64,000 bases of DNA from Clostridiaceae bacterium (GTDB lineage Bacteria > Bacillota > Clostridia > Lachnospirales > Lachnospiraceae): NCBI GenBank assembly GCA_009911305.1, contig QXXC01000017.1, forward strand, positions 17,842-81,841, written 5' to 3'. Below are positions 16,085-25,834 of the stretch, one piece after another; position 1 is the first letter of the stretch; each line of letters begins with the position of its first letter. The notes under the pieces are model-generated. The model made no database searches, was not told the origin of the DNA, and saw only the letters and a list, made by a program, of their open reading frames with translations. The position numbers were made by a program, and so were the translations under genes.

Positions 16085-16510
16085 ATGTTCATGGGAGAAT
16101 ACAATCATACAATTGATGCGAAGGGGCGTCTGATCGTTCCTTCTAAATTCCGGGAACAGCTTGGCGACGAATTTGTGGTGACAAAGGGTTTGGACGGCTG
16201 TCTCTTTGTGTATGATAATTCGGAGTGGAAAAATTTTGAAGAAAAGCTCCGGAAGCTCCCGTTGACGAATCCGAACGCCAGAAAGTTCTCGCGGTTTTTC
16301 CTGGCCGGGGCATCGGCGTGCGAGGTGGACAAGCAGGGAAGGATCCTTCTTCCGGCGGTTCTCCGGGCGTTTGCCGGCCTTGAAAAGGAGGTCGCTTTCG
16401 TGGGCGTGGGAAGCCGGATCGAGATTTGGGATAAGGCGACCTGGGAGGAGAAGAATCAGTATGATGATATGGATGAGATTGCAGAGAATATGGAAGGCCT
16501 TGGAATATGA
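16085..16510 (+). CDS. mraZ: Transcriptional regulator MraZ
   Basis: MraZ is a ring-forming AbrB-like DNA-binding protein that controls the division and cell wall cluster. The 141-residue protein has the two family repeats: [21 protein letters not shown] in the first, and [18 protein letters not shown] in the second. The ATG at 16085 gives the canonical MFMGEYNH start and is preceded by AGGTGAT; an in-frame GTG at 16076 overlaps that site. Its stop overlaps the rsmH start (ATGA). Its probable operators lie directly upstream. Confidence 0.96.
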   Translation: MFMGEYNHTIDAKGRLIVPSKFREQLGDEFVVTKGLDGCLFVYDNSEWKNFEEKLRKLPLTNPNARKFSRFFLAGASACEVDKQGRILLPAVLRAFAGLEKEVAFVGVGSRIEIWDKATWEEKNQYDDMDEIAENMEGLGI

Positions 16511-17442
16511 TATTTGAACATAAATCCGTGCTGCTGGAGGAGACGATAGAAAGCCTTTGCATCCGGCCTGACGGCGTTTACGTGGACGGGACGCTGGGCG
16601 GAGGCGGGCATGCCTTTGAGGTGCTGAAGCGTCTTTCGGATAAGGGGCGTCTGATCGGCATCGATCAGGATGCGGACGCGATCGCTGCCGCCAGGGAACG
16701 TCTGTCGCAGTTTGGCAGCCGGGCAGTGATTGTGAGAAGGAATTACGAGCAGATCGGCGAGGTCCTTTCGGAGCTTGGCATCCGCCAGGCGGACGGGATC
16801 TGCCTGGATCTGGGGGTTTCATCGTATCAGCTTGATACGCCGCTGCGGGGATTTTCGTACCGGGAGGACGCCCCGCTGGATATGCGCATGGATCAGCGCG
16901 GCGCGAGGACCGCGAAGGATCTGGTGAATACGTGCAGCGAAGGGGAGCTGTACCGCATCATCCGGGATTACGGGGAGGATCGGTTTGCGAAGAATATTGC
17001 AAAGCATATTGTGCAGAACAGAGAGAAAAAGGCGATTGAGACCACAGGAGAGCTGACGCAGATCATACGGGCGGCGATTCCGGCCAGAATCCGTGCCACG
17101 GACGGGCATCCGGCCAGACGCACGTTCCAGGCGCTGCGGATTGAGCTGAACCGGGAGCTGGAGGTGCTTAAGAATTCTCTGGACGGGATGATTGACCGTC
17201 TGTCCCCCGGGGGGCGGCTGTGCGTGATTACCTTCCATTCCCTGGAGGACCGGATCGTCAAGAACCGCTTTAAGGTCAATGAAAATCCATGCGTCTGCCC
17301 TCCGGATTTTCCGGTCTGCATGTGCAATAAGAAGAGTAAGGGGCGCGTGGCGACGCGAAAGCCCATTCTGCCTTCGCCGGAGGAGATTTCGGAAAACAAG
17401 CGGGCAAAGAGCGCGAAGCTGAGAGTGTTTGAACGGGCGTGA
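16507..17442 (+). CDS. rsmH: 16S rRNA (cytosine1402-N4)-methyltransferase
   Basis: RsmH (MraW) methylates N4 of C1402 in 16S rRNA using S-adenosylmethionine. The 311-residue protein has [13 protein letters not shown] at the N-terminus, the SAM loop [21 protein letters not shown] and the late motif [14 protein letters not shown]. It is translationally coupled to mraZ by an ATGA overlap. The position directly after mraZ is the standard one in the division cluster. Confidence 0.97.
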   Translation: MIFEHKSVLLEETIESLCIRPDGVYVDGTLGGGGHAFEVLKRLSDKGRLIGIDQDADAIAAARERLSQFGSRAVIVRRNYEQIGEVLSELGIRQADGICLDLGVSSYQLDTPLRGFSYREDAPLDMRMDQRGARTAKDLVNTCSEGELYRIIRDYGEDRFAKNIAKHIVQNREKKAIETTGELTQIIRAAIPARIRATDGHPARRTFQALRIELNRELEVLKNSLDGMIDRLSPGGRLCVITFHSLEDRIVKNRFKVNENPCVCPPDFPVCMCNKKSKGRVATRKPILPSPEEISENKRAKSAKLRVFERA

Positions 17443-17549
17443 CAGGAGACGCCGCAGGACTCCCGGCGGCCGCGGATCACGGATATCGGGAGCCTTTGAG
17501 AATGAGAGACGCCCGGACGGCTGCAGACGAGTGTTAGGAGGTGACTGCC

Positions 17550-18032
17550 ATGGCTGCAAGGAGGAGACGGCCGCAACCGGCCAGAACCTATGTGGATGGC
17601 AATACGGTCAGAAAAACAGAACGCCATACGTACGAGGAAGCCCCGGGACGAAGCGTCCGGGAGCAGAGCAGGCACAGCCGCAGGGTGATGAGAAACCAGG
17701 CCAAGGCCCGCTATGTGGATGGCCCCTATGTATTTGCGCTGACCATTGCGGCGGTTGTCACCCTGTTTTTATGTATGAATTACTTAAAGCTGCAGTCTTC
17801 ACTCTCTGCGAGGATCCGTCATATTGAGGAGCTGGAGCTTAAACTGGAGCATTTAAAATCAGAAAATGATGCCCTGGAAACCCGTATTGACACGTTCCTG
17901 GACCTGGACTATGTGTTTAAGGTGGCTACAGAAGAGCTTGGCATGGTATATGCCAATAAGGATCAGATTCTTTTGTATGATAAGACGGAAAGTGAGTATG
18001 TACGGCAGTATGAAGACATCCCAGAACACTAA
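17550..18032 (+). CDS. ftsL: FtsL-like septum protein
   Basis: The 160-residue protein has a long basic N-terminal tail, one membrane helix (about residues 65-85, YVFALTIAAVVTLFLCMNY) and an outside coiled coil (IRHIEELELKLEHLKSEND). The motif ELGMVYANKDQI near its end is typical of FtsL/DivIC-type proteins, which join the divisome with DivIB and the septal PBP. Sequence identity in this family is low, so position between rsmH and the PBP gene is the main support. AGGAGG lies 8 bases before the ATG at 17550; a GTG at 17541 overlaps that site. Confidence 0.85.
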   Translation: MAARRRRPQPARTYVDGNTVRKTERHTYEEAPGRSVREQSRHSRRVMRNQAKARYVDGPYVFALTIAAVVTLFLCMNYLKLQSSLSARIRHIEELELKLEHLKSENDALETRIDTFLDLDYVFKVATEELGMVYANKDQILLYDKTESEYVRQYEDIPEH

Positions 18033-20280
18033 TGGCGGGCAGCCTTTTCGGAAATATATGAGGGAAAAGCTGGCAGTTACCGTCCTGGTAATTATGCTGG
18101 CTTTGTTTGCGCTTGCATGGGTTTTATACCAGCTTGTGAAGGACAAGGGGGAGGCCTATAACCAGATTGTGCTTGGACACCAGAATTACGAGAGCAGGAC
18201 GATTCCGTTTAAGCGGGGCAGCATCGTGGACCGCAACGGGACGTATCTGGCGGTCAGTGAGAAGGTCTACAACCTGATTCTGGATCCCAAGGTCATGCTG
18301 GAGAAGGATGAGCAGTACGAATACACAGAGGCTACGGTGGAGGCGCTTGTCGAGTGCTTTGGCTATGACAGGCAGGAGCTCATGGCGCTTCTGGAGGAAA
18401 AGAAGGATTCACATTACGTGATTTATGCCAGGCAGCTCCCGGCTGAGGACAAGGAGCGGTTTGAGAATTACCAGCAGGAGCGCAACAACGAATACCGCGC
18501 GCTCCCGGCTGCGGAGGGCGGCCGCCGGCGGATTGCGGGCGTCTGGTTTGAGGACGAGTACCGCCGCGTCTATCCGTACAACGAGCTGGCCTGCCATGTC
18601 CTGGGTTTCGCCTTAAAGGACGGGACCGCCTCGGGCGGCGTGGAACAGTATTACAACAGCGTCTTAAGCGGGGTGAACGGCAGGGAATACGGCTATCTGA
18701 ACGATGATTCCAATCTGGAGAGGACTGTCAAGTCCGCGCGAAACGGCCAGACGCTGGAGCTGACGATCGACGCCAATATCCAGAAGATCTGCCAGAAATA
18801 CATTGACGAGTGGCAGGCGGGCATTGGCAGCAATGTGGCGGCTGTGATCGTGATGGATCCCAATACGGCGGAGATCCTGGCCATGGACACCAGCACGCGC
18901 TACGATTTAAATGATCCGTATAATCTGGAGAAGTATTATACGGAGACGGAGATCGCGGCCATGGACGAGCAGACCAGGGCCGAGGCCTGGTACAGGATGT
19001 GGCGTAATTTCTGCATCAGCGATTCGTATGAGCCGGGATCCCCCCAGAAGGCCCTGACCGTGGCAGGCGCCATGGAGGAGGGGGCGATAGACGGCACGGA
19101 AAGCTATAAATGCGAGGGCGTGCTGCACATCGGGGACTGGGATATCCACTGTGTGGCGAGGATAGCGGGACACGGCCCCTTAACCATCACCCAGGGGTTG
19201 ATGAAATCGTGCAATGTGGTCATGATGCGGATCGTGCAGCGCGAGGGCAGGGACAAATTTGCCGGCTTCCAGAGCATCTTCGGCTTTGGGGCCAAGACAG
19301 GCATTGATCTGCCCGGCGAGGCGGAGGGCCTGATCTACCAGGCGGAAAACATGGATCCGTCCTCCCTGGCGACGAATGCCTTTGGGCAGAACTTTAACTG
19401 TACCATGATCCAGATGGCGGCCGCGTTTTCCTCGCTGATCAACGGCGGCTCCTACTATGAGCCGCATGTGGTGAAGCGCATCCTGGACGAGCAGGGCGCG
19501 GTGGTACAGAAGAAAGATCCGCAGCTTGTGAGGGAAACCGTGTCAGAGAGCACCTCCGCGTTCATCCGCAACGCGCTTTACCAGACCGTGTCAGGGGAAG
19601 GCGGTACGGCGGGCGCGGCGGCGGTGGAAGGCTATGAGGTGGGAGGAAAGACCGGAACAGCGGAGAAACACCCGCGCTCGGAAAAAAATTACCTGGTTTC
19701 CTTCATCGGGTTTGCGCCGGCCTATGACCCGCAGGTGCTGGTCTACGTGGTTCTCGACACGCCGCACCTGGAGGGAAAGGAACAGGCCCATTCGACCTTT
19801 GCCAGTGAGATTTTCAGCAAGATCATGGGGGAGATCCTTCCTTATTTGAATGTATTCCCCAGCGGCGACGCGGCGCAGCCGGAGGACGAGGAGCTGGCGG
19901 CGCAGGAAGAAGGCATCTTAAGCGGCATCGGGCAGGAGGAAGACGGAGAAAACGGAGAAGAAAACCCGGATGAGACGGAAGAAAACTGGGATTCCTACGA
20001 CGAAGAATTCCTGGATCCGGGCGAGGATGAATACTACTATCCGGAGCGCCTGCCTGCCGGGGCGGATACCGATCCGGAGCGGATCGGGGACGGATTCGGC
20101 GGCTTTCCCTTTGGGACAGGGGCATCCGGCGCCCGGGGCGGGAGCGGAGGCCTGGCAGACGGGACAGAGGACGAAAGCGGCGAATCCGGGGCCGGGACAG
20201 AGGAGGAGAGCGGCGAATCCGGGGCTGAGACAGAGAGCGGAAGCGGCGAATCGGTACCGGAGACACAGAGAGGCGCATAA
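18010..20280 (+). CDS. Septal class B penicillin-binding protein with an acidic C-terminal tail
   Basis: This transpeptidase (756 residues from ATG 18010) has one N-terminal membrane helix (about 21-42), a dimerisation domain starting RGSIVDRNGTYLAVS, and the transpeptidase domain. Active-site motifs are S344-P-Q-K347, S400-C-N and K547-T-G. The first is written GSPQK rather than the common GSTFK but keeps the catalytic Ser and Lys. About 140 C-terminal residues are rich in Glu, Asp, Gly and Ser, with no PASTA domain. It likely cross-links septal peptidoglycan (FtsI/PBP2 role). The start overlaps the ftsL end by 23 bases and has no good ribosome binding site; an ATG at 18058 (MREKLAVTV) is an alternative. 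Confidence 0.9.
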   Translation: MKTSQNTNGGQPFRKYMREKLAVTVLVIMLALFALAWVLYQLVKDKGEAYNQIVLGHQNYESRTIPFKRGSIVDRNGTYLAVSEKVYNLILDPKVMLEKDEQYEYTEATVEALVECFGYDRQELMALLEEKKDSHYVIYARQLPAEDKERFENYQQERNNEYRALPAAEGGRRRIAGVWFEDEYRRVYPYNELACHVLGFALKDGTASGGVEQYYNSVLSGVNGREYGYLNDDSNLERTVKSARNGQTLELTIDANIQKICQKYIDEWQAGIGSNVAAVIVMDPNTAEILAMDTSTRYDLNDPYNLEKYYTETEIAAMDEQTRAEAWYRMWRNFCISDSYEPGSPQKALTVAGAMEEGAIDGTESYKCEGVLHIGDWDIHCVARIAGHGPLTITQGLMKSCNVVMMRIVQREGRDKFAGFQSIFGFGAKTGIDLPGEAEGLIYQAENMDPSSLATNAFGQNFNCTMIQMAAAFSSLINGGSYYEPHVVKRILDEQGAVVQKKDPQLVRETVSESTSAFIRNALYQTVSGEGGTAGAAAVEGYEVGGKTGTAEKHPRSEKNYLVSFIGFAPAYDPQVLVYVVLDTPHLEGKEQAHSTFASEIFSKIMGEILPYLNVFPSGDAAQPEDEELAAQEEGILSGIGQEEDGENGEENPDETEENWDSYDEEFLDPGEDEYYYPERLPAGADTDPERIGDGFGGFPFGTGASGARGGSGGLADGTEDESGESGAGTEEESGESGAETESGSGESVPETQRGA

Positions 20281-20332
20281 AGCCGGCCCCTGCTAAATAT
20301 ACTTTACCAATGAGGCATGCGGGGGACGCGCT

Positions 20333-22048
20333 GTGAGCCGGAATCAGACGCATCACAGAGGAAGGATTGTATTTGCCTTTATCACGCTGTGCCTGTGCAT
20401 GGCGGGGCTTTCGGGCCGGCTTTTTTACCTGATGGTTTACCGGGCGGAGTATTACAGCCAGATGGCGGAGGATCTCCACCAGAGGGAGAGGACGATCAAG
20501 GCCGCCAGGGGGCGTATTCTGGACCGGAACGGCGTGGTCATCGCCGATAACCGGACCGTCTGCACGATTTCCGTGGTCCACAACCAGATTGAGGAGCCGG
20601 AGGAGGTGATCCGGGTTCTCAGCACGGAGCTTGGGGTGGATGAGGAGAAGGTCCGGAAAAAGGTGGAGACGTATTCGGCCAGAGAGATCATTAAGACCAA
20701 TGTGGATAAAAAGGACGGGGACCGGATCCGCGCCGCGAAGCTGGCGGGCGTGAAGGTGGATGAGGATTACAGGCGCTATTATCCGTATGGCAGCCTGGCG
20801 TCCAGGGTTCTTGGCTTTACGGGCGGCGATAACCAGGGCATCATCGGCCTGGAGGTGCAGTATGAGTCCTGGCTGAAAGGGCAGGACGGCATGATCCTGA
20901 CGCTTTCTGACGCCGCAGGGGTGGAGATTGAAAACGCCGCCGAGGATCGCATGGAGCCCGTGGCGGGGTGCGATCTGGTGACAAGCCTGGATGTGAATAT
21001 CCAGAAGTACGCAGAGCAGGCGGCGTACCAGACGCTGGAGAAAAAGCATGCAAAGAGTGTTTCCATTATTGTCATGAATCCCCAGAACGGGGAGATCCTG
21101 GCCATGGTCAATGCGCCGGAATTTGATCTCAATGAGCCGTTTACGCTGATTCCGGGAATAGCGGCGGGCGCAGAGGGGAAAAATACGGAGGAGCTCTTAA
21201 ATCAGATGTGGAGGAACCGCTGTATCAATGATACATATGAGCCCGGTTCCACCTTTAAGATTATTACCGCCGCCGCCGGGCTGGAGGCCGGGGCCGTGTC
21301 TCTTTCGGACACGTTTTCGTGCCCGGGTTTCCGGATTGTGGAGGATCGGAAGATCCGCTGCCACAAGACGAGCGGCCACGGCAGCGAAAATTTCCTGCAG
21401 GGCATGATGAATTCCTGCAATCCGGTGCTGATCGATGTCGGCCAGCGGCTGGGAGTGGATCAGTATTACCACTATTTCAGCCAGTTCGGCCTGCTGGGAA
21501 AGACCGGGATCGATCTGCCGGGCGAGGCGGCCACGATCATGCACAAAAAGGAAAATATGGGCCTGGTGGAGCTGGCCACGGTTTCCTTTGGGCAGTCGTT
21601 CCAGATCACGCCTCTGCAGCTCATTACAACCGCGTCCTCCATCGTGAACGGAGGCCGCCGGGTGACGCCCCATCTGGGGGTGAAGGCCGTCAACCGTTCC
21701 TCGGGTTCCGTCCGCGTCTTTTCCTACCCGGATCAGGGGGTCATCCTTTCTGAGGAGACGAGCGCCTCGATGCGCTATATTCTGGAGCAGGTGGTGGCAG
21801 AGGGCAGCGGGAAAAACGCCAGGGTCGAGGGCTTTCGCATCGGCGGGAAGACGGCGACCTCGGAGAAGCTTCCCAGGAGCCTGAAGAAGTATATTTCCTC
21901 CTTCCTGGGCTTTGCCCCGGCGGATGATCCGCAGGTGATAGCCCTGATTACCATTGACGAGCCGGAGGGGATATATTACGGCGGAACCATCGCGGCGCCG
22001 GTGATCGGCGGGCTGTTTGAGAGCATTCTGCCGTATCTGGGAATTTAA
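20333..22048 (+). CDS. spoVD: Class B penicillin-binding protein, SpoVD-like
   Basis: This 571-residue protein has an N-terminal membrane helix (about 11-33), RGRILDRNGVVIADN in the dimerisation domain, and the transpeptidase motifs S306-T-F-K309, S361-C-N and K506-T-A508. The third motif is KTA instead of KTG; I have seen this variant in SpoVD-like clostridial proteins, so it need not mean inactivity. In Bacillus, SpoVD is the spore cortex transpeptidase that works with SpoVE, and a SpoVE-like gene lies downstream. It lacks a PASTA domain. Its start is GTG at 20333 behind a G-rich site. Which of the two tandem PBPs is vegetative is inferred from order. Confidence 0.85.
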   Translation: MSRNQTHHRGRIVFAFITLCLCMAGLSGRLFYLMVYRAEYYSQMAEDLHQRERTIKAARGRILDRNGVVIADNRTVCTISVVHNQIEEPEEVIRVLSTELGVDEEKVRKKVETYSAREIIKTNVDKKDGDRIRAAKLAGVKVDEDYRRYYPYGSLASRVLGFTGGDNQGIIGLEVQYESWLKGQDGMILTLSDAAGVEIENAAEDRMEPVAGCDLVTSLDVNIQKYAEQAAYQTLEKKHAKSVSIIVMNPQNGEILAMVNAPEFDLNEPFTLIPGIAAGAEGKNTEELLNQMWRNRCINDTYEPGSTFKIITAAAGLEAGAVSLSDTFSCPGFRIVEDRKIRCHKTSGHGSENFLQGMMNSCNPVLIDVGQRLGVDQYYHYFSQFGLLGKTGIDLPGEAATIMHKKENMGLVELATVSFGQSFQITPLQLITTASSIVNGGRRVTPHLGVKAVNRSSGSVRVFSYPDQGVILSEETSASMRYILEQVVAEGSGKNARVEGFRIGGKTATSEKLPRSLKKYISSFLGFAPADDPQVIALITIDEPEGIYYGGTIAAPVIGGLFESILPYLGI

Positions 22049-22098
22049 ACGGCTGCCCGCGCCGGCAGGCGCAGATGGGAATATTCACATTTAAATGG

Positions 22099-22127
22099 TT
22101 GATCATTCGATAAAAAAGACGTATACT
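22099..22127 (+). promoter_or_regulatory. Internal promoter before mraY
   Basis: TTGATC (22099-22104), a 17-base spacer and TATACT (22122-22127), in the only sizeable gap between spoVD and mraY. It should allow mraY onwards to be expressed independently of the PBP genes. Confidence 0.7.
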
Positions 22128-22201
22128 ATTCCTTATTCATAACTGTTCAGAGATGAACCGTTACGGTATCTTTCTTCTACATAAGAATTTTGAGGTGTGA
22201 C

Positions 22202-23158
22202 ATGGTAAACGAGACAATACTGGCAGTAATTATTGCATTTGTGATCAGCGCGATCCTGTGCCCGATTGTGATTCCGTTCCTGCATAAGCTGAAATTCGGC
22301 CAGCAGGTCCGGGACGACGGCCCGCAGGCCCATTTGAAGAAGCAGGGGACGCCCACCATGGGCGGCCTGGTGATTCTTTCGAGCATCATTATTACATCGC
22401 TTCTGTATATCCGGGATTACCCGCGGATCATCCCTGTTCTGTTTGTGACCGTGGGCTTTGGGGTGATCGGGTTCCTGGATGATTACATCAAGATTGTGAT
22501 GAAGCGATCCGAGGGGCTAAAGCCCGGCCAGAAGATGGCGGGGCAGGTTGTGATCACCGGGATTTTTGCCCATTATATCATCACGTCAGGCGAGATTGGG
22601 ACCGGGATGCTGATTCCGTTTATCGGAAGCGTGATGGTACTTCCGGTGTGGCTGTTTGTGCCGGCGCTGTTTTTCATCGTCCTGGGGACGGATAACGGCG
22701 TGAATTTCACGGACGGCTTAGACGGGCTGTGCACGAGCGTCACGATTCTGGTCGCCACCTTTTTTACGATTGTCGCGATTGGGGAGAACAGCGGCATCAG
22801 CCCCATAACGGGCGCTGTGGTAGGGAGCCTTTTGGGATTTCTCCTCTTTAATGTATATCCGGCGCGGGTGTTTATGGGCGATACCGGCTCCCTGGCCCTG
22901 GGCGGCTTTGTGGCCTCCAGCGCATTTATGATGCAGATGCCGCTTTACATCGCGGTTGTGGGCCTGATTTACCTGGTGGAGGTGCTCTCGGTGATTATCC
23001 AGGTCACGTATTTTAAGAAAACACACGGGAAGCGCATTTTTAAGATGGCCCCGATCCATCATCATTTTGAGCTGTGCGGCTGGTCGGAGACGAGAGTCGT
23101 GGCAATCTTTTCAATCATAACGGCAATCCTTTGCCTCGTAGCATACTTAGGATTATAG
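22202..23158 (+). CDS. mraY: Phospho-N-acetylmuramoyl-pentapeptide-transferase
   Basis: MraY transfers phospho-MurNAc-pentapeptide from UDP to undecaprenyl phosphate, making lipid I at the inner membrane face. The 318-residue protein has about ten membrane helices and the family motifs DDGPQAHLKKQGTPTMGG, the aspartate pairs in GFLDDYIK, NFTDGLDGL and the MAPIHHHFE histidine cluster. GAGGTG lies just upstream of the ATG at 22202. A promoter precedes it. Confidence 0.97.
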   Translation: MVNETILAVIIAFVISAILCPIVIPFLHKLKFGQQVRDDGPQAHLKKQGTPTMGGLVILSSIIITSLLYIRDYPRIIPVLFVTVGFGVIGFLDDYIKIVMKRSEGLKPGQKMAGQVVITGIFAHYIITSGEIGTGMLIPFIGSVMVLPVWLFVPALFFIVLGTDNGVNFTDGLDGLCTSVTILVATFFTIVAIGENSGISPITGAVVGSLLGFLLFNVYPARVFMGDTGSLALGGFVASSAFMMQMPLYIAVVGLIYLVEVLSVIIQVTYFKKTHGKRIFKMAPIHHHFELCGWSETRVVAIFSIITAILCLVAYLGL

Positions 23159-23169
23159 GAGGAATAGAC

Positions 23170-24516
23170 ATGAGTCAGAAAGTGTTAGTAGCAGGGACCG
23201 GAATCAGCGGCATCGCGGCAGCCAGGCTTTTGCTTTTAAAGGGCGGAGAGGTTGTGCTGTATGACGGAAATGAGGCGCTGGACGAGAAGGCCCTTAAGGA
23301 AAAGTTTGATGAAGACGCAAAGGTGCGCGTGATCCTGGGCGAGCTGCGCCGGACGGATCTTCTGGGCGTGGAGCTGGCGATTATAAGTCCCGGTATTCCG
23401 CTCGACGCGCCGTTTGTGAGCGTGCTGGATGAGGCGCAGGTTCCGATCTGGGGAGAACTGCAGCTTGCCTACCAGTGCGCCAAGGGAAAGCTGGCGGCGA
23501 TCACGGGGACGAACGGAAAGACCACGACGACGGCCCTGACGGGCGAGATCCTAAAGACCTTTTATGAGAGTGTGTTTGTGGTGGGAAATATCGGGGAGCC
23601 GTTCTGCCTGCACGCCATGGAGACGACAGAGGAGACGGCGACGGTGGCCGAGGTGTCGAGCTTTATGCTGGAAACCATCATGGATTTCAGGCCGGATGTC
23701 AGCGCGATTTTAAATATCACGCCGGATCATCTGGATCGCCATAAGACCATGGAGTGCTATATTGAGACAAAGGAGCGCATCGCGAAGAACCAGAAGGAGG
23801 AGGATCTGTGCGTGCTGAATTACGACGATCCGGTCCTCCGGGAATTCGGGGAAACCTTGAAATGCAGGGTGGCCTGGTTCTCCAGCCGCGAGGAGCTCTC
23901 CAAGGGATATTATGTGAAGGACGGCGCGATTGTCTATCATGACGGCAAGGCGGAGACCAAGGTGGCGCGGCTTGACGAGCTCAAGCTCATCGGCCGCCAT
24001 AACCATGAGAATGTGATGGCGGCCGTGGCGATCACAACCGGCATGGGCGTTCCGATGGAAAAGATCCGGGAGGCCGTGAAGAAATTTGAGGCTGTGGAGC
24101 ACCGGATTGAGTTTGTGACCGAGCGCTTTGGCGTGAAATATTATAATGATTCCAAGGGGACGAATCCGGATGCGGCCATGCAGGCCATCCGGGCCATGCC
24201 GGGGCCCACGCTTCTGATTGCCGGGGGCTATGATAAGCATTCCGAGTTTGACGAGTGGATCGAGAGCTTTGACGGCAAGGTGCGCTATCTGGTGCTGATC
24301 GGCCAGACAAGGGATAAGATCTCGGACTGCGCCAAGCGCCATGGCTTTAGAGATATCATGTACGCAGAGGATCTGGAGGAGGCGGTCAGGGTCTGCGCTT
24401 CTTATGCAAATCCCGGAGATAATGTTCTGCTTTCCCCGGCGTGCGCGAGCTGGGGGCAGTTTAAGAACTATGAGGAGCGGGGACGAAAATTCAAGGATTA
24501 TGTAAGAGGCCTGTAG
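23170..24516 (+). CDS. murD: UDP-N-acetylmuramoyl-L-alanine-D-glutamate ligase
   Basis: MurD adds D-glutamate to UDP-MurNAc-L-Ala with ATP. The 448-residue protein has the N-terminal nucleotide-sugar loop AGTGISGIAAARLL, the Mur ligase P-loop ITGTNGKTTTTA, the central ILNITPDHLDRH and the late NDSKGTNPDA and SPACASWGQF motifs. The ATG at 23170 has AGGAGG 8 bases upstream; longer in-frame starts lie within mraY. Confidence 0.97.
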   Translation: MSQKVLVAGTGISGIAAARLLLLKGGEVVLYDGNEALDEKALKEKFDEDAKVRVILGELRRTDLLGVELAIISPGIPLDAPFVSVLDEAQVPIWGELQLAYQCAKGKLAAITGTNGKTTTTALTGEILKTFYESVFVVGNIGEPFCLHAMETTEETATVAEVSSFMLETIMDFRPDVSAILNITPDHLDRHKTMECYIETKERIAKNQKEEDLCVLNYDDPVLREFGETLKCRVAWFSSREELSKGYYVKDGAIVYHDGKAETKVARLDELKLIGRHNHENVMAAVAITTGMGVPMEKIREAVKKFEAVEHRIEFVTERFGVKYYNDSKGTNPDAAMQAIRAMPGPTLLIAGGYDKHSEFDEWIESFDGKVRYLVLIGQTRDKISDCAKRHGFRDIMYAEDLEEAVRVCASYANPGDNVLLSPACASWGQFKNYEERGRKFKDYVRGL

Positions 24517-24599
24517 AGGGGAAGCCGGCTGCCGCCTGCGCGCCGGCAGGGGCGCGGGCAGCGGCAAAACCAGAGGGCCTTTACAGTTAGGAGTGGGAT

Positions 24600-25763
24600 A
24601 TGCCTGAAGCCGGGAAAAAGAAGAAGAAAAAGAAGACACACCGTTTTTACGATTACAGTCTGCTGTTTACTGTCATTTTTTTGACCGTGTTCGGGCTTAT
24701 TATGATTTACAGCGCCAGCGCTTACAAGGCTCAGATGGATTTCGGGAATCCGGGGCATTTCATGATCCGTCAGGCCGGGATTGCGGCGGGCGGCTTTGTG
24801 CTGATGTATATGGTATCCCGGATTGATTATCACTGGTTTGCCAGATTTGCGACCACAGGTTATATCCTGTCCTATATCACCATGCTCCTTACCATGTTCA
24901 GCCCCTTAGGGGTGGCCTCGCACGGTAAAAAGCGGTGGCTTAAGGTCGGGCCGGGCATGCTGCAGTTCCAGCCGACGGAGCTGGTGAAGATATCTCTGAT
25001 CCTTCTTCTGGCCGTGCTGATTTCCAAGCTGGGGCCGAAGATAAACCGTTTAAAGGCAGCGGGTCTGGTGATCGGCCTCTCCGCCCCGCTGGCCCTTCTG
25101 GTAACGGCAAACAATCTAAGCTCAGGCATCATCATCTGCGGGATCGTGTTTGTGATGCTGTTCGTGGCCTGTAAGATCATGTGGCCGTTTTTTGCCTGCG
25201 TCGGGGGAGGCGTGGGGCTTCTGGCCCTGGCTCCCTATATCGGGGAGGCCCTGGTTAAGATGCATATCTTGAAGGACTACCAGCTCGGACGGATCAATGT
25301 ATGGAAGAGTCCCATCGACTATGCCCGCTCCGGCGGCTTCCAGGTGCTGCAGGGCCTCTACGCCATCGGCTCCGGCGGCCTCTTTGGAAAAGGGCTCGGG
25401 CAGAGCTTACAGAAGATGGGCTTTGTCCCGGAGGCGCAGAATGATATGATTTTCACAATCATCTGCGAGGAGCTGGGGCTGTTCGGGGCAGTCGGCGTGA
25501 TCGTGATCTTTATGTTTATGATCTACCGCTTTATGGTGATTGCCGGCAACGCCCCGGATCTGCTGGGGGCAATGCTTGTGGTGGGTGTGATGGCCCATAT
25601 CGCGATCCAGGTTATCTTAAATATCGCAGTTGTAACAAATTCCATTCCCAATACGGGCGTAACCCTCCCGTTTATCAGCTATGGCGGAACTTCGGTGCTG
25701 TTCCTGATGCTGGAACAGGGGCTTGTCCTCAGCGTTTCCAATCAGATTCGGGCGGAGCAGTGA
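24600..25763 (+). CDS. SEDS-family glycosyltransferase (FtsW/SpoVE)
   Basis: This 387-residue membrane protein begins with a lysine-rich tail and has about ten helices. The SEDS hallmarks are present: FGLIMIYSAS, KKRWLKVGPGMLQFQPTELVK, ICEELGLFGAVGVI and NTGVTLPFISYGGTS. SEDS proteins polymerise lipid II into glycan strands together with a class B PBP. The neighbouring septal PBP and SpoVD-like genes make FtsW or SpoVE equally fitting, and I cannot separate the two from sequence. AGGAG precedes the ATG at 24600. Confidence 0.93.
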   Translation: MPEAGKKKKKKKTHRFYDYSLLFTVIFLTVFGLIMIYSASAYKAQMDFGNPGHFMIRQAGIAAGGFVLMYMVSRIDYHWFARFATTGYILSYITMLLTMFSPLGVASHGKKRWLKVGPGMLQFQPTELVKISLILLLAVLISKLGPKINRLKAAGLVIGLSAPLALLVTANNLSSGIIICGIVFVMLFVACKIMWPFFACVGGGVGLLALAPYIGEALVKMHILKDYQLGRINVWKSPIDYARSGGFQVLQGLYAIGSGGLFGKGLGQSLQKMGFVPEAQNDMIFTIICEELGLFGAVGVIVIFMFMIYRFMVIAGNAPDLLGAMLVVGVMAHIAIQVILNIAVVTNSIPNTGVTLPFISYGGTSVLFLMLEQGLVLSVSNQIRAEQ

Positions 25764-25834
25764 CGTTCAGAGGAACCGCCGCGCGCCTTTCTGCATAGTA
25801 TAGAAGTATAAGAAGCGCAGGAGGGGATGCATAG